Source: Nitrososphaerota archaeon
GTDB taxonomy: Archaea; Thermoproteota; Nitrososphaeria; Nitrososphaerales; JACPRH01
Assembly (NCBI GenBank): GCA_016190055.1
Contig: JACPRH010000044.1
Location: 1 to 50,997, forward strand
DNA: 50,997 nt
Direction: 5' to 3'
Positions within the stretch are counted from its first letter, which is position 1. The number at the start of each line of letters is the position of its first letter. This document shows positions 24,383 to 33,662 of the stretch, piece after piece. Made by a program: the position numbers and the translations under genes. Below the pieces are notes generated by a model. It did not search any database, was not told the DNA's origin, and was given only the letters and a program-made list of their open reading frames with translations.

Positions 24383-25210
24383 TTGAGGGGTCAAAGAAGG
24401 TCTTCAGACGCTCGGATAGTCTTGGTGAAGCTGGGTGGAAGCGTGATCACTGATAAGACGAGGCCCTTTACTGAGCGGAAGGATGCGATAAAGAGGCTTG
24501 CAGGCGAAATTCACTCAGCTAGGCGAGAACTCGGTCTCAGGCTGATTGTGGGGCATGGTGGCGGCTCGTATCCACATACTCCAGCAGCCAAGTTCAGAGT
24601 TAAGGAGGGGCGGGTTGCTGGTGGCTCGTCTCCTCACGGTGTTGCTTTGGTTCAGGATGCCGCTGCTCGTCTGAATAGGCTGGTGGTGGCGGCTCTCATT
24701 AAGGCGGGTGAGGACGCGGTTTCTGTGCAGCCGTCCGCTTCGGTTTTAGCGGATGCTTCAAGAATAGTTTCGTGGGATACTGGAGCCTTGGAGGCGATGC
24801 TGGATGCTGGTTTGCTTCCGGTTGTTCACGGTGATGTGGTTATGGATACTGCGCAGGGGTGGAGCATAGCTTCCACCGAGGATCTTTTCCTGTATTTGGC
24901 TGCCCATTTACCGGTTGAAAGGGTTGTGATAGGCTCTGATGTGGATGGTGTTCTAGATAGAGCGGGCAGTGGCGCGAAGTTTGACGTTATTACTCCGCGG
25001 GATTTGAAGCGGATATCAGCTTCTCTTCAAGGCGCCGGAACTGTTGACGTTACCGGTGGGATGCGTAGCAAGGTTGAGTCTCTGCTAAAGTTGGCTGAGG
25101 AGCGTGGTGTTGAAAGCGTGATTTTGAACGCTGCTAAACCTGGGTTGCTTGAATCTGCGCTTCGAGGCGAAACTGGGGTAGGCACAGAGATCCGTATTTC
25201 TAACAGGTAA
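24383..25210 (+). CDS. ipk: Isopentenyl phosphate kinase
   Basis: This 275-residue amino-acid-kinase-fold enzyme makes IPP from isopentenyl phosphate in the archaeal alternative mevalonate pathway. Motifs are VLVKLGGSVITDK, IVGHGGGSYPHTPA with the substrate-binding His in the loop, VVHGDVVMD, IGSDVDGVL and DVTGGMRSKVE. Start is TTG 24383, coupled to the mevalonate kinase stop. Confidence 0.93.
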   Translation: MRGQRRSSDARIVLVKLGGSVITDKTRPFTERKDAIKRLAGEIHSARRELGLRLIVGHGGGSYPHTPAAKFRVKEGRVAGGSSPHGVALVQDAAARLNRLVVAALIKAGEDAVSVQPSASVLADASRIVSWDTGALEAMLDAGLLPVVHGDVVMDTAQGWSIASTEDLFLYLAAHLPVERVVIGSDVDGVLDRAGSGAKFDVITPRDLKRISASLQGAGTVDVTGGMRSKVESLLKLAEERGVESVILNAAKPGLLESALRGETGVGTEIRISNR

Positions 25211-25264
25211 ACCGTGAAAGTATTAAAAGCGGCGTCGTGCAGAAGGTACCTCTGGTGTTAGTTT

Positions 25265-26353
25265 TTGCCGAAAAAGACCTCTCAAATTGAAGATCGAAAG
25301 CTTGACGGTATTCAAATTACGCTTAAAGAGAACGTGCAGGCTCGCGGCGCCACCACTCTGCTAGAAGATGTGACGCTCATCAACAACTCGCTACCCGAGC
25401 TAAACCTAGAAGACATTAACACCGAAACCACCTTTCTAAACCACAAGTTCTCAGCGCCCCTCCTCATCGAAGCCATGACCGGCGGCACCAAAGAGGCTGG
25501 AAAAATCAACGGTAACTTGGCAACTGCAGCTGAGGCGTTAGGTCTCGGGATGGGTGTAGGGAGCCAGCGGGCTGCTCTTGACTCTGAAGCAGCCGCTGAG
25601 ACATACAGCATCGCGAGGAAGAATGCTCCAAACGCCTTTCTAGTCGCGAACATCGGTGGTGCGCAGCTTAGAGACCTCAAGATTGAGGAGATCCGGCGGC
25701 TCATCGATATGATTAAGGCGGATGCGCTCGCAATCCACTTGAACCCGCTTCAGGAGCTGGTTCAGCCTGAGGGTGAACCTAGGTTCCGAGGCGTCTGGGA
25801 CCGCATCAGCCAGATCTCCCGCGAGGTCGGTACCCCGGTTATTGTGAAGGAGGTGGGCTGCGGTATTTCACGTGAAGTGGCTACGAAGCTTGAGATTGCC
25901 GGTGTCTCGGCTATTGATGTTGCAGGTGTTGGTGGAACCAGTTGGGCTGCTGTTGAGCATTTCAGGGCGTTGAAGCGGAACCTAAGCGAGAAGGCTCTGC
26001 TTGGTGAGCTCTTCTGGGACTGGGGTATCCCAACAGCCGCCTCAATCATCGAGGTGAAAAAGGCTGTGAGGCTGCCTATTGTCGCTTCAGGCGGAGTTAG
26101 AACCGGGCTGGATATGGCTAAATGCATCGCTCTAGGCGCGAGCATTACCGGTATGGCTCAACCTGTTCTCGCAGCGGCTATGGAGTCAGACAAGGGCGTT
26201 GCTGGATACCTTCAAAGGGCTGTGGATCAGCTGAAGGCTACTATGCTGGTAACCGGTGCGCGAGACATCAAGGCGCTTGGGAAAGTTAGGTATCTTGTTA
26301 CAGGACGGCTGTCCGACTGGAAGAAGATGTCGCAAGAGGAAATTCGATACTGA
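25265..26353 (+). CDS. fni: Type 2 isopentenyl-diphosphate delta-isomerase
   Basis: This 362-residue FMN- and NADPH-dependent enzyme interconverts IPP and DMAPP. It has APLLIEAMTGGT, GVGSQRAAL, HLNPLQELVQPEGEPRFRGV with the catalytic Gln, VGCGISREVATKLEIAGVSAIDVAGVGGTSWAAVE and VASGGVRTGLDMAKCIALGA. It starts at TTG 25265 with a basic, Lys-rich start. It sits between the kinase and the prenyl synthase. Confidence 0.94.
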   Translation: MPKKTSQIEDRKLDGIQITLKENVQARGATTLLEDVTLINNSLPELNLEDINTETTFLNHKFSAPLLIEAMTGGTKEAGKINGNLATAAEALGLGMGVGSQRAALDSEAAAETYSIARKNAPNAFLVANIGGAQLRDLKIEEIRRLIDMIKADALAIHLNPLQELVQPEGEPRFRGVWDRISQISREVGTPVIVKEVGCGISREVATKLEIAGVSAIDVAGVGGTSWAAVEHFRALKRNLSEKALLGELFWDWGIPTAASIIEVKKAVRLPIVASGGVRTGLDMAKCIALGASITGMAQPVLAAAMESDKGVAGYLQRAVDQLKATMLVTGARDIKALGKVRYLVTGRLSDWKKMSQEEIRY

Positions 26354-26382
26354 TAAAAATGTGATGCTTCGACAGAGTCCTG

Positions 26383-27420
26383 TTGGACGTCTCGTCTCTG
26401 ACGCAGCGGTTGAAGATCAACAAGGATGCTGTAGACCAGTTCATCCTCGATTTTCTACCCAAGCACTCAGACATCAAAGAGATACAGATGCTGTTCGATA
26501 TGATGCGAGACTACCCGTCTCGTCCAAGTAAAGGTCTCCGCTCATCCCTCTGCATCCTCACCAGTGAAGCCTTAGGGGGCAATTTGGATAAGGCACTTAG
26601 AACAGCTGCTGCACTAGAGGTTTTTCAGAACTGGATTTTGATACACGACGACATTGAGGACTACTCTGAGCTGAGGCGAGGCGAGCCTGTTCTCAACAGG
26701 AAATACGGTATCCCATTAGCCATCAACACAGGCGATGCGCTTCACGCCAAGATGTGGGAGCTCCTAATGCAGAACCAGAAAACCCTAGGCCCCACCAAGA
26801 CGATAAGCATCATCGACGAGTTCCTAAGAATGATCAACGAAACAACCGAGGGCCAGACAATCGAGCTAGCGTGGGTTGAACACAACAAGTGGGATCTCAA
26901 CGAGGATGACTACTTCCTTCTATGCAACAAGAAAACCTCCTGGTACACCTGCATCACCCCATGCCGGCTAGGCGCCACAATCGCCGGAGCATCAGCCAAG
27001 AAACAGGATGCCTTCATCCCCTTCGGATCACGCCTCGGCATCGCCTTCCAAATCCAGGATGACATCCTGAACTTGAAGGGAGATGAGCAGAAGTACGGCA
27101 AAGAATGCGGTGGCGACATCCTGGAGGGAAAGAGAAGCCTCATACTGATTCATCTGCTTAACAAGGCTAACTCTGCTGATCGCAGAAAGGTACTTTCGAT
27201 AATGAGTAAGAACAGATGTGATAGAACTACATCCGATGTAGAAGAAGTTCTCAAGATGATGGAGAAGTACGACTCAATCAAGTACGCTAAGGCAACGGCC
27301 GAGTCATACGCGGAAGAAGCTAAGAAACTGTTCAACAAAATCTTTCAAGACGCGCCATCCTCAGAGTCACGCAGACTCCTTGAAGACCTAATTGACTTTA
27401 TGATATGTCGCGACTGGTAA
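26383..27420 (+). CDS. idsA: Short-chain polyprenyl diphosphate synthase (GGPP/FPP synthase)
   Basis: This 345-residue trans-prenyltransferase makes C15/C20 chains for ether lipids. The first Asp-rich motif is IHDDIEDYSELRRGEP (DDxxD-type) and the second FQIQDDILNLKGD. RPSKGLRSSL lies in the IPP-binding area. Start is probably TTG 26383, 29 nt after the isomerase. Last gene of the operon; the product ends LIDFMICRDW. Confidence 0.92.
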   Translation: MDVSSLTQRLKINKDAVDQFILDFLPKHSDIKEIQMLFDMMRDYPSRPSKGLRSSLCILTSEALGGNLDKALRTAAALEVFQNWILIHDDIEDYSELRRGEPVLNRKYGIPLAINTGDALHAKMWELLMQNQKTLGPTKTISIIDEFLRMINETTEGQTIELAWVEHNKWDLNEDDYFLLCNKKTSWYTCITPCRLGATIAGASAKKQDAFIPFGSRLGIAFQIQDDILNLKGDEQKYGKECGGDILEGKRSLILIHLLNKANSADRRKVLSIMSKNRCDRTTSDVEEVLKMMEKYDSIKYAKATAESYAEEAKKLFNKIFQDAPSSESRRLLEDLIDFMICRDW

Positions 27421-27736
27421 CGGATCAGACCGTGAATCATCTTTTTGCGTTGCTGTTTCCGTATCGGTTGTGAAGAAGCAACCTCAGTTAGGGCACAATC
27501 CATTAATTTATAATCATCGCAAATAAATATCAGAAACATACTTCGATAGTTCCGAAGTACGATGTACATTGAACATACAAATGGTATTATTACTAATCAT
27601 TTTACATAAAACTAGGTTATGCAAGGAAGCCGCATCTATCAAAAAGGGCTTCACATTCAAAACGCTTAGCCAGCAATCACGGAACAGGTTTGCAGTAAAC
27701 GGCAGTGACAGCAGCGTAAACTTGGACTGCGCTGCA
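27421..27736. other. 316-bp gap upstream of the repeat-domain surface protein
   Basis: An AT-rich TATA-like segment lies near 27502-27515. The perfect inverted repeat TACTTCG-N7-CGAAGTA (27539-27559) follows at the expected start site. It could be an operator for the surface protein or part of the idsA terminator. An in-frame ATG exists at 27569 but precedes the signal peptide by 56 codons. Confidence 0.5.
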
Positions 27737-30298
27737 TTGAAAAAGCAATCCTTGAGCATTATGCTACTTCTAATCCTCACTTTCCAAATGCTTGCTCTAT
27801 CTCAGACATCTACTGCTAACCCGCAGCAGTCGGACAAATCAGTCCCCACTGGAGACGATCAAATTAAGATCTATAAGCAGGTGGAAAACCAGTCGTCCTC
27901 TACCCCTACTCCAAGATCAACCCCTATTGTAGGCCACAAGGGTGCCATCTCTAGGCAGCCCCAGACATCGGCGTCACATGCGTTTCCGAACCATTGGTGG
28001 ATGATTGATTACTGGACAGATCCATACGGCACTAAGATGCCCTCCGAGATGAGCGGCAGTTTTGTTGCGGTGGACAATACTATACAGGGGCTTCAGTTCG
28101 GCTTGGACTTTAGTAGCAATTGGTTCGATGCAGTGATGTATATTCCTTTAAACGTAGCCTACGGTACATCAAATACTAATTGTGTTTGGTTCCAGTTCGA
28201 TGTCCAATTCGCAAACCCCGCTATAACAATCGGCCCGGACGCTGTCGAGTGGTTCATTTGGGATGTTAGATGCCCTGGAACAACCGATCAAGATTACGAT
28301 GCAACATCTATAGGTCTTGCTTATGTACCTGGGCATGAGTATCAATATTCGCTGACCACGTCCGGCACCAACACCGTAACTTTCACAATTACCGATCTTA
28401 CAACTGGCGAGACTTGGTCAAATAGTGTCTGGCAATGGACTGTGCCGAGCCTTGACATCCTATACGATCGTAACATCTTCTCGCCCGCTAGCGCAGTAGA
28501 AACATACGCCACAAGCAGCTTTCTAACGGGGATCCCCTATTTTCAAACCAGGGTCGGTGATCAGATACCCGCCCACTGGTACAGGCTAGTTTACCTTGGA
28601 CAGGTTCCCACATATGTTGAAACCTATTCTAATAACATTAACAACGATATTTGGTACTGGGAAATGGAGTCACAGGGACAGCAACCCCTTCCGACCATTT
28701 CGTCAGTAGATTATCCTAGATCTACCGGGTTCGGGGAGCCCGCGACTATTGATGTTACAGCTACAAACGACGGCGGAACAGCACAGTGGCAGACGATTTC
28801 AGTCTCATTCCCTGCTGATCAACCAGTGAGTGACGTGAAGATAGTGGGCGGCGACCTGTGCAGCTCCTGCTACAAGGTTTATCCTGCCGGTGAAACAATC
28901 AAGTCAACTTACTCCACGAGCGACGTGACTCTCAAAACCTACTTGGTGGAAGGTTTCTCAACAGACTGGGTGAAAGACGAAACTCATCACCTGAAACTCA
29001 GCGTAACACCCACCGAAACAGGTCTCTTCACATTCTACGTCAAGAGTGTTGCTGCAGTAACAGATTGGGTTTCAAACTGGACCCCGAAAACCGGATTACG
29101 AGATCAGGAGAACGAATACGTCTTCCCCTACACCATAAACGTTACCTCCACCACCCCTGCCGCCTATACCTTATCCTTCCAAGGATACGACTATGATAAC
29201 ACGGGTGAGGCCTCAATACTCGTCAACAACCAGCCGGTGGCAAATCTACCTGTTAGCGAGTCTTCTCAGAATAATAACATATTCACTAGCTTCTCACTCG
29301 ACATCTCCAAGTACGTTGTCTCAGGCTCAAACACTATAACCTTCAAACAGAACCTCTACTCCTCCGGTGTAAAGAACCTCGTTGTCAAGAACTCAGACAC
29401 AACAACAATAATCTACAGCAATGCCACCCAGTATAACATATGGGCTGGTGGCGGCAGTAGCGCGTCCGTTACATACAAGTTCAATTCGCCCAACGGAAGC
29501 ACCACTACCACTACCACCTCGACAACCACAACTACGACTACCACTACTTCTTCGACGGGTCCTCTTCCTAGCGACCAATACACCTTGTCCTTCCAAGGCT
29601 ACGACTACGACAACAAAGGAGAGTCATCAATACTTGTTAACAATCAAGTTGTGGCTTCTCTTCCTGCGAGTGAGTCCTCTGCGAACAATAATGTGTTCAA
29701 GAGCTTCTCACTGGACATCTCGAAGTATGTTGTAGCGGGCAGCAGTAGCAACACCATAGTCTTCAAGCAGAATTTGTATTCGTCAGGAGTGCAGGATGTC
29801 AGGGTGACTGGGCCAAGTGGTGAGCTATTACGCGACAGCTCATATAACAGCCTATGGGCAGGCGGCACCAACTCGGCTACCTACAAGTTCAGCACCTCTT
29901 CCACCAGTACTACCACAACCACTATGACTACCACTACCACGACGACAACAACTACTTCGACAACCTCTACCAGCACCTCATACTCGATTACCTTCCAAGG
30001 ATATGATTACGATAACAAGGGCGAAGTCACTGTACTAGTGAACAACCAAGTGGTAGTTTCACTCCCTACGGTTGAATCTTATCAGAACAACAATGTGTGG
30101 ATGAGCTTCTCACTCGACATCTCCAAGTACGTGGTCTCAGGCGCTAACATCATCACGTTCAAACAGAACCTGTACTCGTCAGGAGTCAAGGATGTGAAGG
30201 TGACCAGTTCAAGCAGCACACTACTAAACGACGGCACCGAATACAGCATATGGGCAGGCGGAACAAGTTCGGTTACTTACAAGTTCAATGTGTCGTAG
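27737..30298 (+). CDS. Large secreted protein with three C-terminal repeat domains
   Basis: About 853 residues. TTG 27737 gives a good signal peptide (KKQSLSIMLLLILTFQMLALSQ); ATG 27569 would place it internally. The N-terminal region of about 300 residues is rich in Trp/Tyr and beta strands, like a lectin or glycanase sandwich. An Ig-like part follows (SSVDYPRSTGFGEPATIDVTATNDGG). Then come three domains of about 105 residues starting FQGYDYDN(T/K)GE, separated by Thr/Ser linkers. There is no C-terminal membrane anchor. A carbohydrate- or surface-binding role is inference. Confidence 0.8.
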   Translation: MKKQSLSIMLLLILTFQMLALSQTSTANPQQSDKSVPTGDDQIKIYKQVENQSSSTPTPRSTPIVGHKGAISRQPQTSASHAFPNHWWMIDYWTDPYGTKMPSEMSGSFVAVDNTIQGLQFGLDFSSNWFDAVMYIPLNVAYGTSNTNCVWFQFDVQFANPAITIGPDAVEWFIWDVRCPGTTDQDYDATSIGLAYVPGHEYQYSLTTSGTNTVTFTITDLTTGETWSNSVWQWTVPSLDILYDRNIFSPASAVETYATSSFLTGIPYFQTRVGDQIPAHWYRLVYLGQVPTYVETYSNNINNDIWYWEMESQGQQPLPTISSVDYPRSTGFGEPATIDVTATNDGGTAQWQTISVSFPADQPVSDVKIVGGDLCSSCYKVYPAGETIKSTYSTSDVTLKTYLVEGFSTDWVKDETHHLKLSVTPTETGLFTFYVKSVAAVTDWVSNWTPKTGLRDQENEYVFPYTINVTSTTPAAYTLSFQGYDYDNTGEASILVNNQPVANLPVSESSQNNNIFTSFSLDISKYVVSGSNTITFKQNLYSSGVKNLVVKNSDTTTIIYSNATQYNIWAGGGSSASVTYKFNSPNGSTTTTTTSTTTTTTTTTSSTGPLPSDQYTLSFQGYDYDNKGESSILVNNQVVASLPASESSANNNVFKSFSLDISKYVVAGSSSNTIVFKQNLYSSGVQDVRVTGPSGELLRDSSYNSLWAGGTNSATYKFSTSSTSTTTTTMTTTTTTTTTTSTTSTSTSYSITFQGYDYDNKGEVTVLVNNQVVVSLPTVESYQNNNVWMSFSLDISKYVVSGANIITFKQNLYSSGVKDVKVTSSSSTLLNDGTEYSIWAGGTSSVTYKFNVS
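29165..30286 (+). repeat. Three tandem domain-coding repeats with Thr-rich linkers
   Basis: Units at 29165-29482, 29579-29890 and 29981-30286 each encode about 102-106 residues with FQGYDYDN, LVNNQ, FSLDISKYVV, ITFKQNLYSSGV, IWAGG and a terminal TYKF. Linkers at 29500-29560 and 29900-29970 are ACC/ACT-rich. Protein similarity is strong, DNA similarity lower, so the duplication is not recent. Confidence 0.9.
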
Positions 30299-30347
30299 CT
30301 TCTTCAACTCTTTAATAGCCGCTATTTTCGTATCCTTTTGGCTTGCT

Positions 30348-32084
30348 TTGACAGACGCTGCTATTGAAAACCTGATTCGGAAACATGCGCTTGCAAACGC
30401 CTATCGGCATGAGGGGAAGGCCGATCTCGGTGCAGTAGTTAGCAAGATTATTGCGGAGCAGCCTGATATACGATCAAAGATACGGGAAGTTATGCCTGCA
30501 GCGAAGGTGGTTGTTCAGGAGGTTAACCGCATGTCTCCTGCTGAGCAGCAGCTTCAAATCGAGGATTTGTTTCCAGATATTTTAGAGGTGCAGGAGAAGC
30601 GGGTGGAGGAGCGTAGGCTTCCTGCTCTCTCGAACGCTGTGGAGGGTAAGGTGGTAACTCGGTTTCCACCTGAGCCTAACGGTTATCCGCATATTGGTCA
30701 TGCGAAGGCGGCCGTTATCGATGAGACTTATGCGAGGATGTACAATGGGCGTCTCATTCTGCGTTTCGATGATACCAACCCTGCGAAGGAGCAGCTGGAC
30801 TACTACAAAGCCATCAAGGACGGTTTGGACTGGCTGGGCGTTAAGCCTGATCTGGTGAAGAACTCCTCGGATGATATGGCGCGTTTCTACGGCTACGCTG
30901 AGCAGATGATAAGCAGCGGGCACGCGTATGCCTGCACCTGTCAGCCTGACGTTGTCAAGCAGAACCGATCCGAAGGAAAAGAGTGCGCCTGCCGAAGCCT
31001 CTCACCTGACGAGCATCTTCAGCGGTGGCGTAGAATGCTTGACGCTCAAGGATACAAGATGAACGAAGCATTCCTCAGAGTGAAAGGCGACATGCAGAGC
31101 CTCAACACTGCTCTGCGGGATCCGACGCTCTTCCGCATCATTGAGGCTGCGCACCCATTGAAGGACAAAAAGTACCGAGTGTGGCCCACCTATGACTTCG
31201 CGGGTCCCATCGAGGACAGCATCGACGGGGTTACTCATGCGCTTCGAACCAAGGAGTATGAGCTCAGAGACGCCCTCTACTTCCTCATTCTCAAAACTCT
31301 TGGTCTGCGGCTGCCTGAGCTGATAGAGTTCTCTCGACTTGAGCTAAGGGGCACAACTGTTTCGAAACGTAAGCTGCAGCCGTTGATTCGTGACGGGCTG
31401 GTTGAGGGTTGGGATGATCCTCGTCTCCCCACGCTTACTGCTCTGCGGCGAAGAGGTTTTCTCCCGGAGGCTGTGCGTGAGTTTGTGCTTAGCCTAGGCG
31501 TTAGTAAGGCTGAGTCTGAGCCTGACTGGGCTCTTCTTGAGAGCGTGAACAGGAAGATGCTTGATCCGCTTGTTCGCCGCTACTTCTTCGTACCTGATCC
31601 TGTGCGGCTTGAGGTGGCCGGTGCTCCTGAGGTGAAGGCTATTCTGAAGCTTCACCCTGAGAAGAACTTCGGGGAAAGGGTGATTGAGACCCGCGGCGCC
31701 TTCTACATCCCAAGGGAGGACGCTGAGAAGCTGAAGCAAGGAGATTCACTGAGGCTTCTAGGTCTCTACAACGTGGAGATTGAACACTCCCTACCCGCCT
31801 CCGAGGAAGGGCTGCTGCTGAAGGGCCGGTATGCCGGTGAAGATTTGAGGGAGGGTCTGCCTAAGATTCAATGGGTGTCAGCCGATAGTTACAGGGAGTT
31901 CACAGTCTGGGTTACTCTGCCGCTTATTGTGGATAACGAGTTCAACAAGGAGAGCTTGAAGATTGTGAAAGGCTTCGCTGAAGCAGCATGCGGTGATCTG
32001 AAGCCGGATGATAAGGTGCAGTTCATACGGTTCGGCTTCTGCCGCATCGACTCACCTGGACTAGCGATCCTGACTCACAGATAG
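30348..32084 (+). CDS. gltX: Glutamate-tRNA ligase (archaeal GluRS)
   Basis: This class I synthetase has 578 residues from TTG 30348. HIGH-type motif PEPNGYPHIGHAKAA, RFDDTNPAKE, and KMSKS-type VSKRKLQPLI are present, with the archaeal/eukaryotic beta-barrel anticodon domain (ALLESVNRKMLDPLVRRYFFV onward) rather than the bacterial helical one. The upstream frame to 30288 overlaps the previous gene and adds a hydrophobic, non-homologous stretch, so it is rejected. In archaea lacking GlnRS it charges both Glu and Gln tRNAs. Confidence 0.93.
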   Translation: MTDAAIENLIRKHALANAYRHEGKADLGAVVSKIIAEQPDIRSKIREVMPAAKVVVQEVNRMSPAEQQLQIEDLFPDILEVQEKRVEERRLPALSNAVEGKVVTRFPPEPNGYPHIGHAKAAVIDETYARMYNGRLILRFDDTNPAKEQLDYYKAIKDGLDWLGVKPDLVKNSSDDMARFYGYAEQMISSGHAYACTCQPDVVKQNRSEGKECACRSLSPDEHLQRWRRMLDAQGYKMNEAFLRVKGDMQSLNTALRDPTLFRIIEAAHPLKDKKYRVWPTYDFAGPIEDSIDGVTHALRTKEYELRDALYFLILKTLGLRLPELIEFSRLELRGTTVSKRKLQPLIRDGLVEGWDDPRLPTLTALRRRGFLPEAVREFVLSLGVSKAESEPDWALLESVNRKMLDPLVRRYFFVPDPVRLEVAGAPEVKAILKLHPEKNFGERVIETRGAFYIPREDAEKLKQGDSLRLLGLYNVEIEHSLPASEEGLLLKGRYAGEDLREGLPKIQWVSADSYREFTVWVTLPLIVDNEFNKESLKIVKGFAEAACGDLKPDDKVQFIRFGFCRIDSPGLAILTHR

Positions 32085-32126
32085 ATGAATGAAGACGGCT
32101 AAACAACTAGGTGGGATGAGGTTTTC

Positions 32127-33425
32127 GTGGTGAAGCGGCTCTTATCTCAAGCTGACGAGGTTAGGCGACGAATACTCGGTAAGAGTTGGCTAGATGGTTT
32201 CGTAACTCCTGATTACGAGGAGTATGGTATCTCTAACATCCCGGCGACGCTCTCCAAAATTTTCAACGTTGCTCCTGAGCATGGTCACCCTCTCTCCGCT
32301 GAGACCGTGAAGCCGCTTTACGAGGGTGGACGGCGAGTAATACTGCTTCTAATCGACTCGCTCGGCTACCATGTTCTCCTGAAGATGTTGGGTGCAAAAG
32401 ACTCTGCTCTCCGCAGGTTGCCGAGTGAATCACTTCTTCTTCCATTAACCTCTACCTTTCCCTCCACGACACCTACTGCGCTGACCTCGTTGAACACAGG
32501 GTTAACTCCTCAGCAGCACGCGATAGCCGGCTACTCGCTCTACCTGAAGCAGTTCGGCTTAGTGGCTAACATGGTTAACTTCAGCCCGGCCGTGGAAAAC
32601 CGGCGTGACATGCTGCTGGATCTCGGTTTGGATCCGGCTAGATTCATGAGTGGACGGACAATCTATGAAGCGCTTACTGATGCGGGGTATCCATCACGCG
32701 TCGTTACCCGCTGGTTCTTCCGTAACACCGCGTTCACCAGCATCGTCCACCGGGGCGCAAAGATTGAGCCTTACGTCGATACTCCAGATATGTTCATTAC
32801 TTTGAGGCGGTTTCTTGAAGCGAAGCCCGGTGAGGAGCAGTACATCTTCGCGTACTGGGATACTCTTGACGTCGCTTCACATGTTTACGGCCCGTTCTCT
32901 GAAGAAGCTGAGGCGGAGATGCGTAGCCTCCTATACTCAATGAAGACTGAGCTCCTAGACCGTTTAAGCCACGCAGCGGCCAAAGATACGCTTCTGCTGA
33001 TTACCAGCGATCACGGTGGTCATACTCTGCTTGAGGATCAGACAATCAGAGCTTCCGATCAACCTGAGCTACTCAAGCATCTCCAGATCCCGCCCACCGG
33101 CACCTCGCGGGCACCCTACCTGTATCCAAAGGCCGGCCACATGGATTCTGTTCGTAGCTACTTCACCGATACTTTCGGCGACAGCTTCACTCTTCTTGAA
33201 TCTGAGGAGGGGTTGAAGCGAGGGCTGTTTGGGCTCGGAGAGGTTGCTGAGGACCTGCGGGATAGGATCGGTGACTTAATCGCCTTCCCGCGTGAAGGCT
33301 ACTCTCTCTTCTACTCGTATAAGCAGCATAAGGAAGAGACGCTGCTGAAAGGTGGGCATGGCGGTCTCTCTGAAGATGAGATGCTGGTTCCTCTGCTGGC
33401 TGTTCAGTTGAAGCACGCTGTGTAG
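32127..33425 (+). CDS. Alkaline phosphatase superfamily / nucleotide pyrophosphatase-like protein
   Basis: The 432-residue protein has the metal-site pattern of type I phosphodiesterases: VILLLIDSLGYHVL, nucleophile Thr in FPSTTPTALTSLNTGLTPQQHAIAGY, YWDTLDVASHVYGP and TSDHGGHT. No signal peptide is seen, so it may act in the cytoplasm. Starts are GTG 32127 or 32130. Substrate unknown; related proteins hydrolyse nucleotide or sugar-linked phosphodiesters. Confidence 0.82.
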   Translation: MVKRLLSQADEVRRRILGKSWLDGFVTPDYEEYGISNIPATLSKIFNVAPEHGHPLSAETVKPLYEGGRRVILLLIDSLGYHVLLKMLGAKDSALRRLPSESLLLPLTSTFPSTTPTALTSLNTGLTPQQHAIAGYSLYLKQFGLVANMVNFSPAVENRRDMLLDLGLDPARFMSGRTIYEALTDAGYPSRVVTRWFFRNTAFTSIVHRGAKIEPYVDTPDMFITLRRFLEAKPGEEQYIFAYWDTLDVASHVYGPFSEEAEAEMRSLLYSMKTELLDRLSHAAAKDTLLLITSDHGGHTLLEDQTIRASDQPELLKHLQIPPTGTSRAPYLYPKAGHMDSVRSYFTDTFGDSFTLLESEEGLKRGLFGLGEVAEDLRDRIGDLIAFPREGYSLFYSYKQHKEETLLKGGHGGLSEDEMLVPLLAVQLKHAV

Positions 33426-33576
33426 CTGCGCCTATGCGGCTGACTCTCAGCCTGTGTGGATGTATTTCTGTTGGCACAATGGTCTCCGTGGCGCATAACG
33501 GCTCTGTAACGATCTGTTTCAGTACATTTTCCGGAAGCATTTGAGGCTTGAAGCCTTTAAAATAATATCAAAAAAT

Positions 33577-33596
33577 TATTCACATCAATGTGAATA
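33577..33596. promoter_or_regulatory. Palindrome upstream of the PQQ-enzyme gene
   Basis: TATTCACAT-N2-ATGTGAATA is a perfect 9+9 palindrome, 67 nt before the ATG and about 30 nt upstream of the main TATA box. The position suits an activator or repressor site for this gene. Confidence 0.55.
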
Positions 33597-33626
33597 TTTA
33601 TAACTATATAGACATAATAGGTAAGG

Positions 33627-33637
33627 TTTATATTATA
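33627..33637 (+). promoter_or_regulatory. TATA box of the PQQ-enzyme gene
   Basis: TTTATATTATA is centred about 31 nt upstream of the ATG at 33663, predicting a leaderless or nearly leaderless mRNA. A second AT-rich element (about 33599-33610) lies further upstream. Confidence 0.6.
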
Positions 33638-33662
33638 TGTCCAGTCCATCAATCTGAAAATA

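Noticed and set aside
30288-30347. GluRS start at 30288
   Set aside because: It overlaps the upstream gene and adds a hydrophobic stretch not found in GluRS; TTG 30348 begins the conserved N-terminus.
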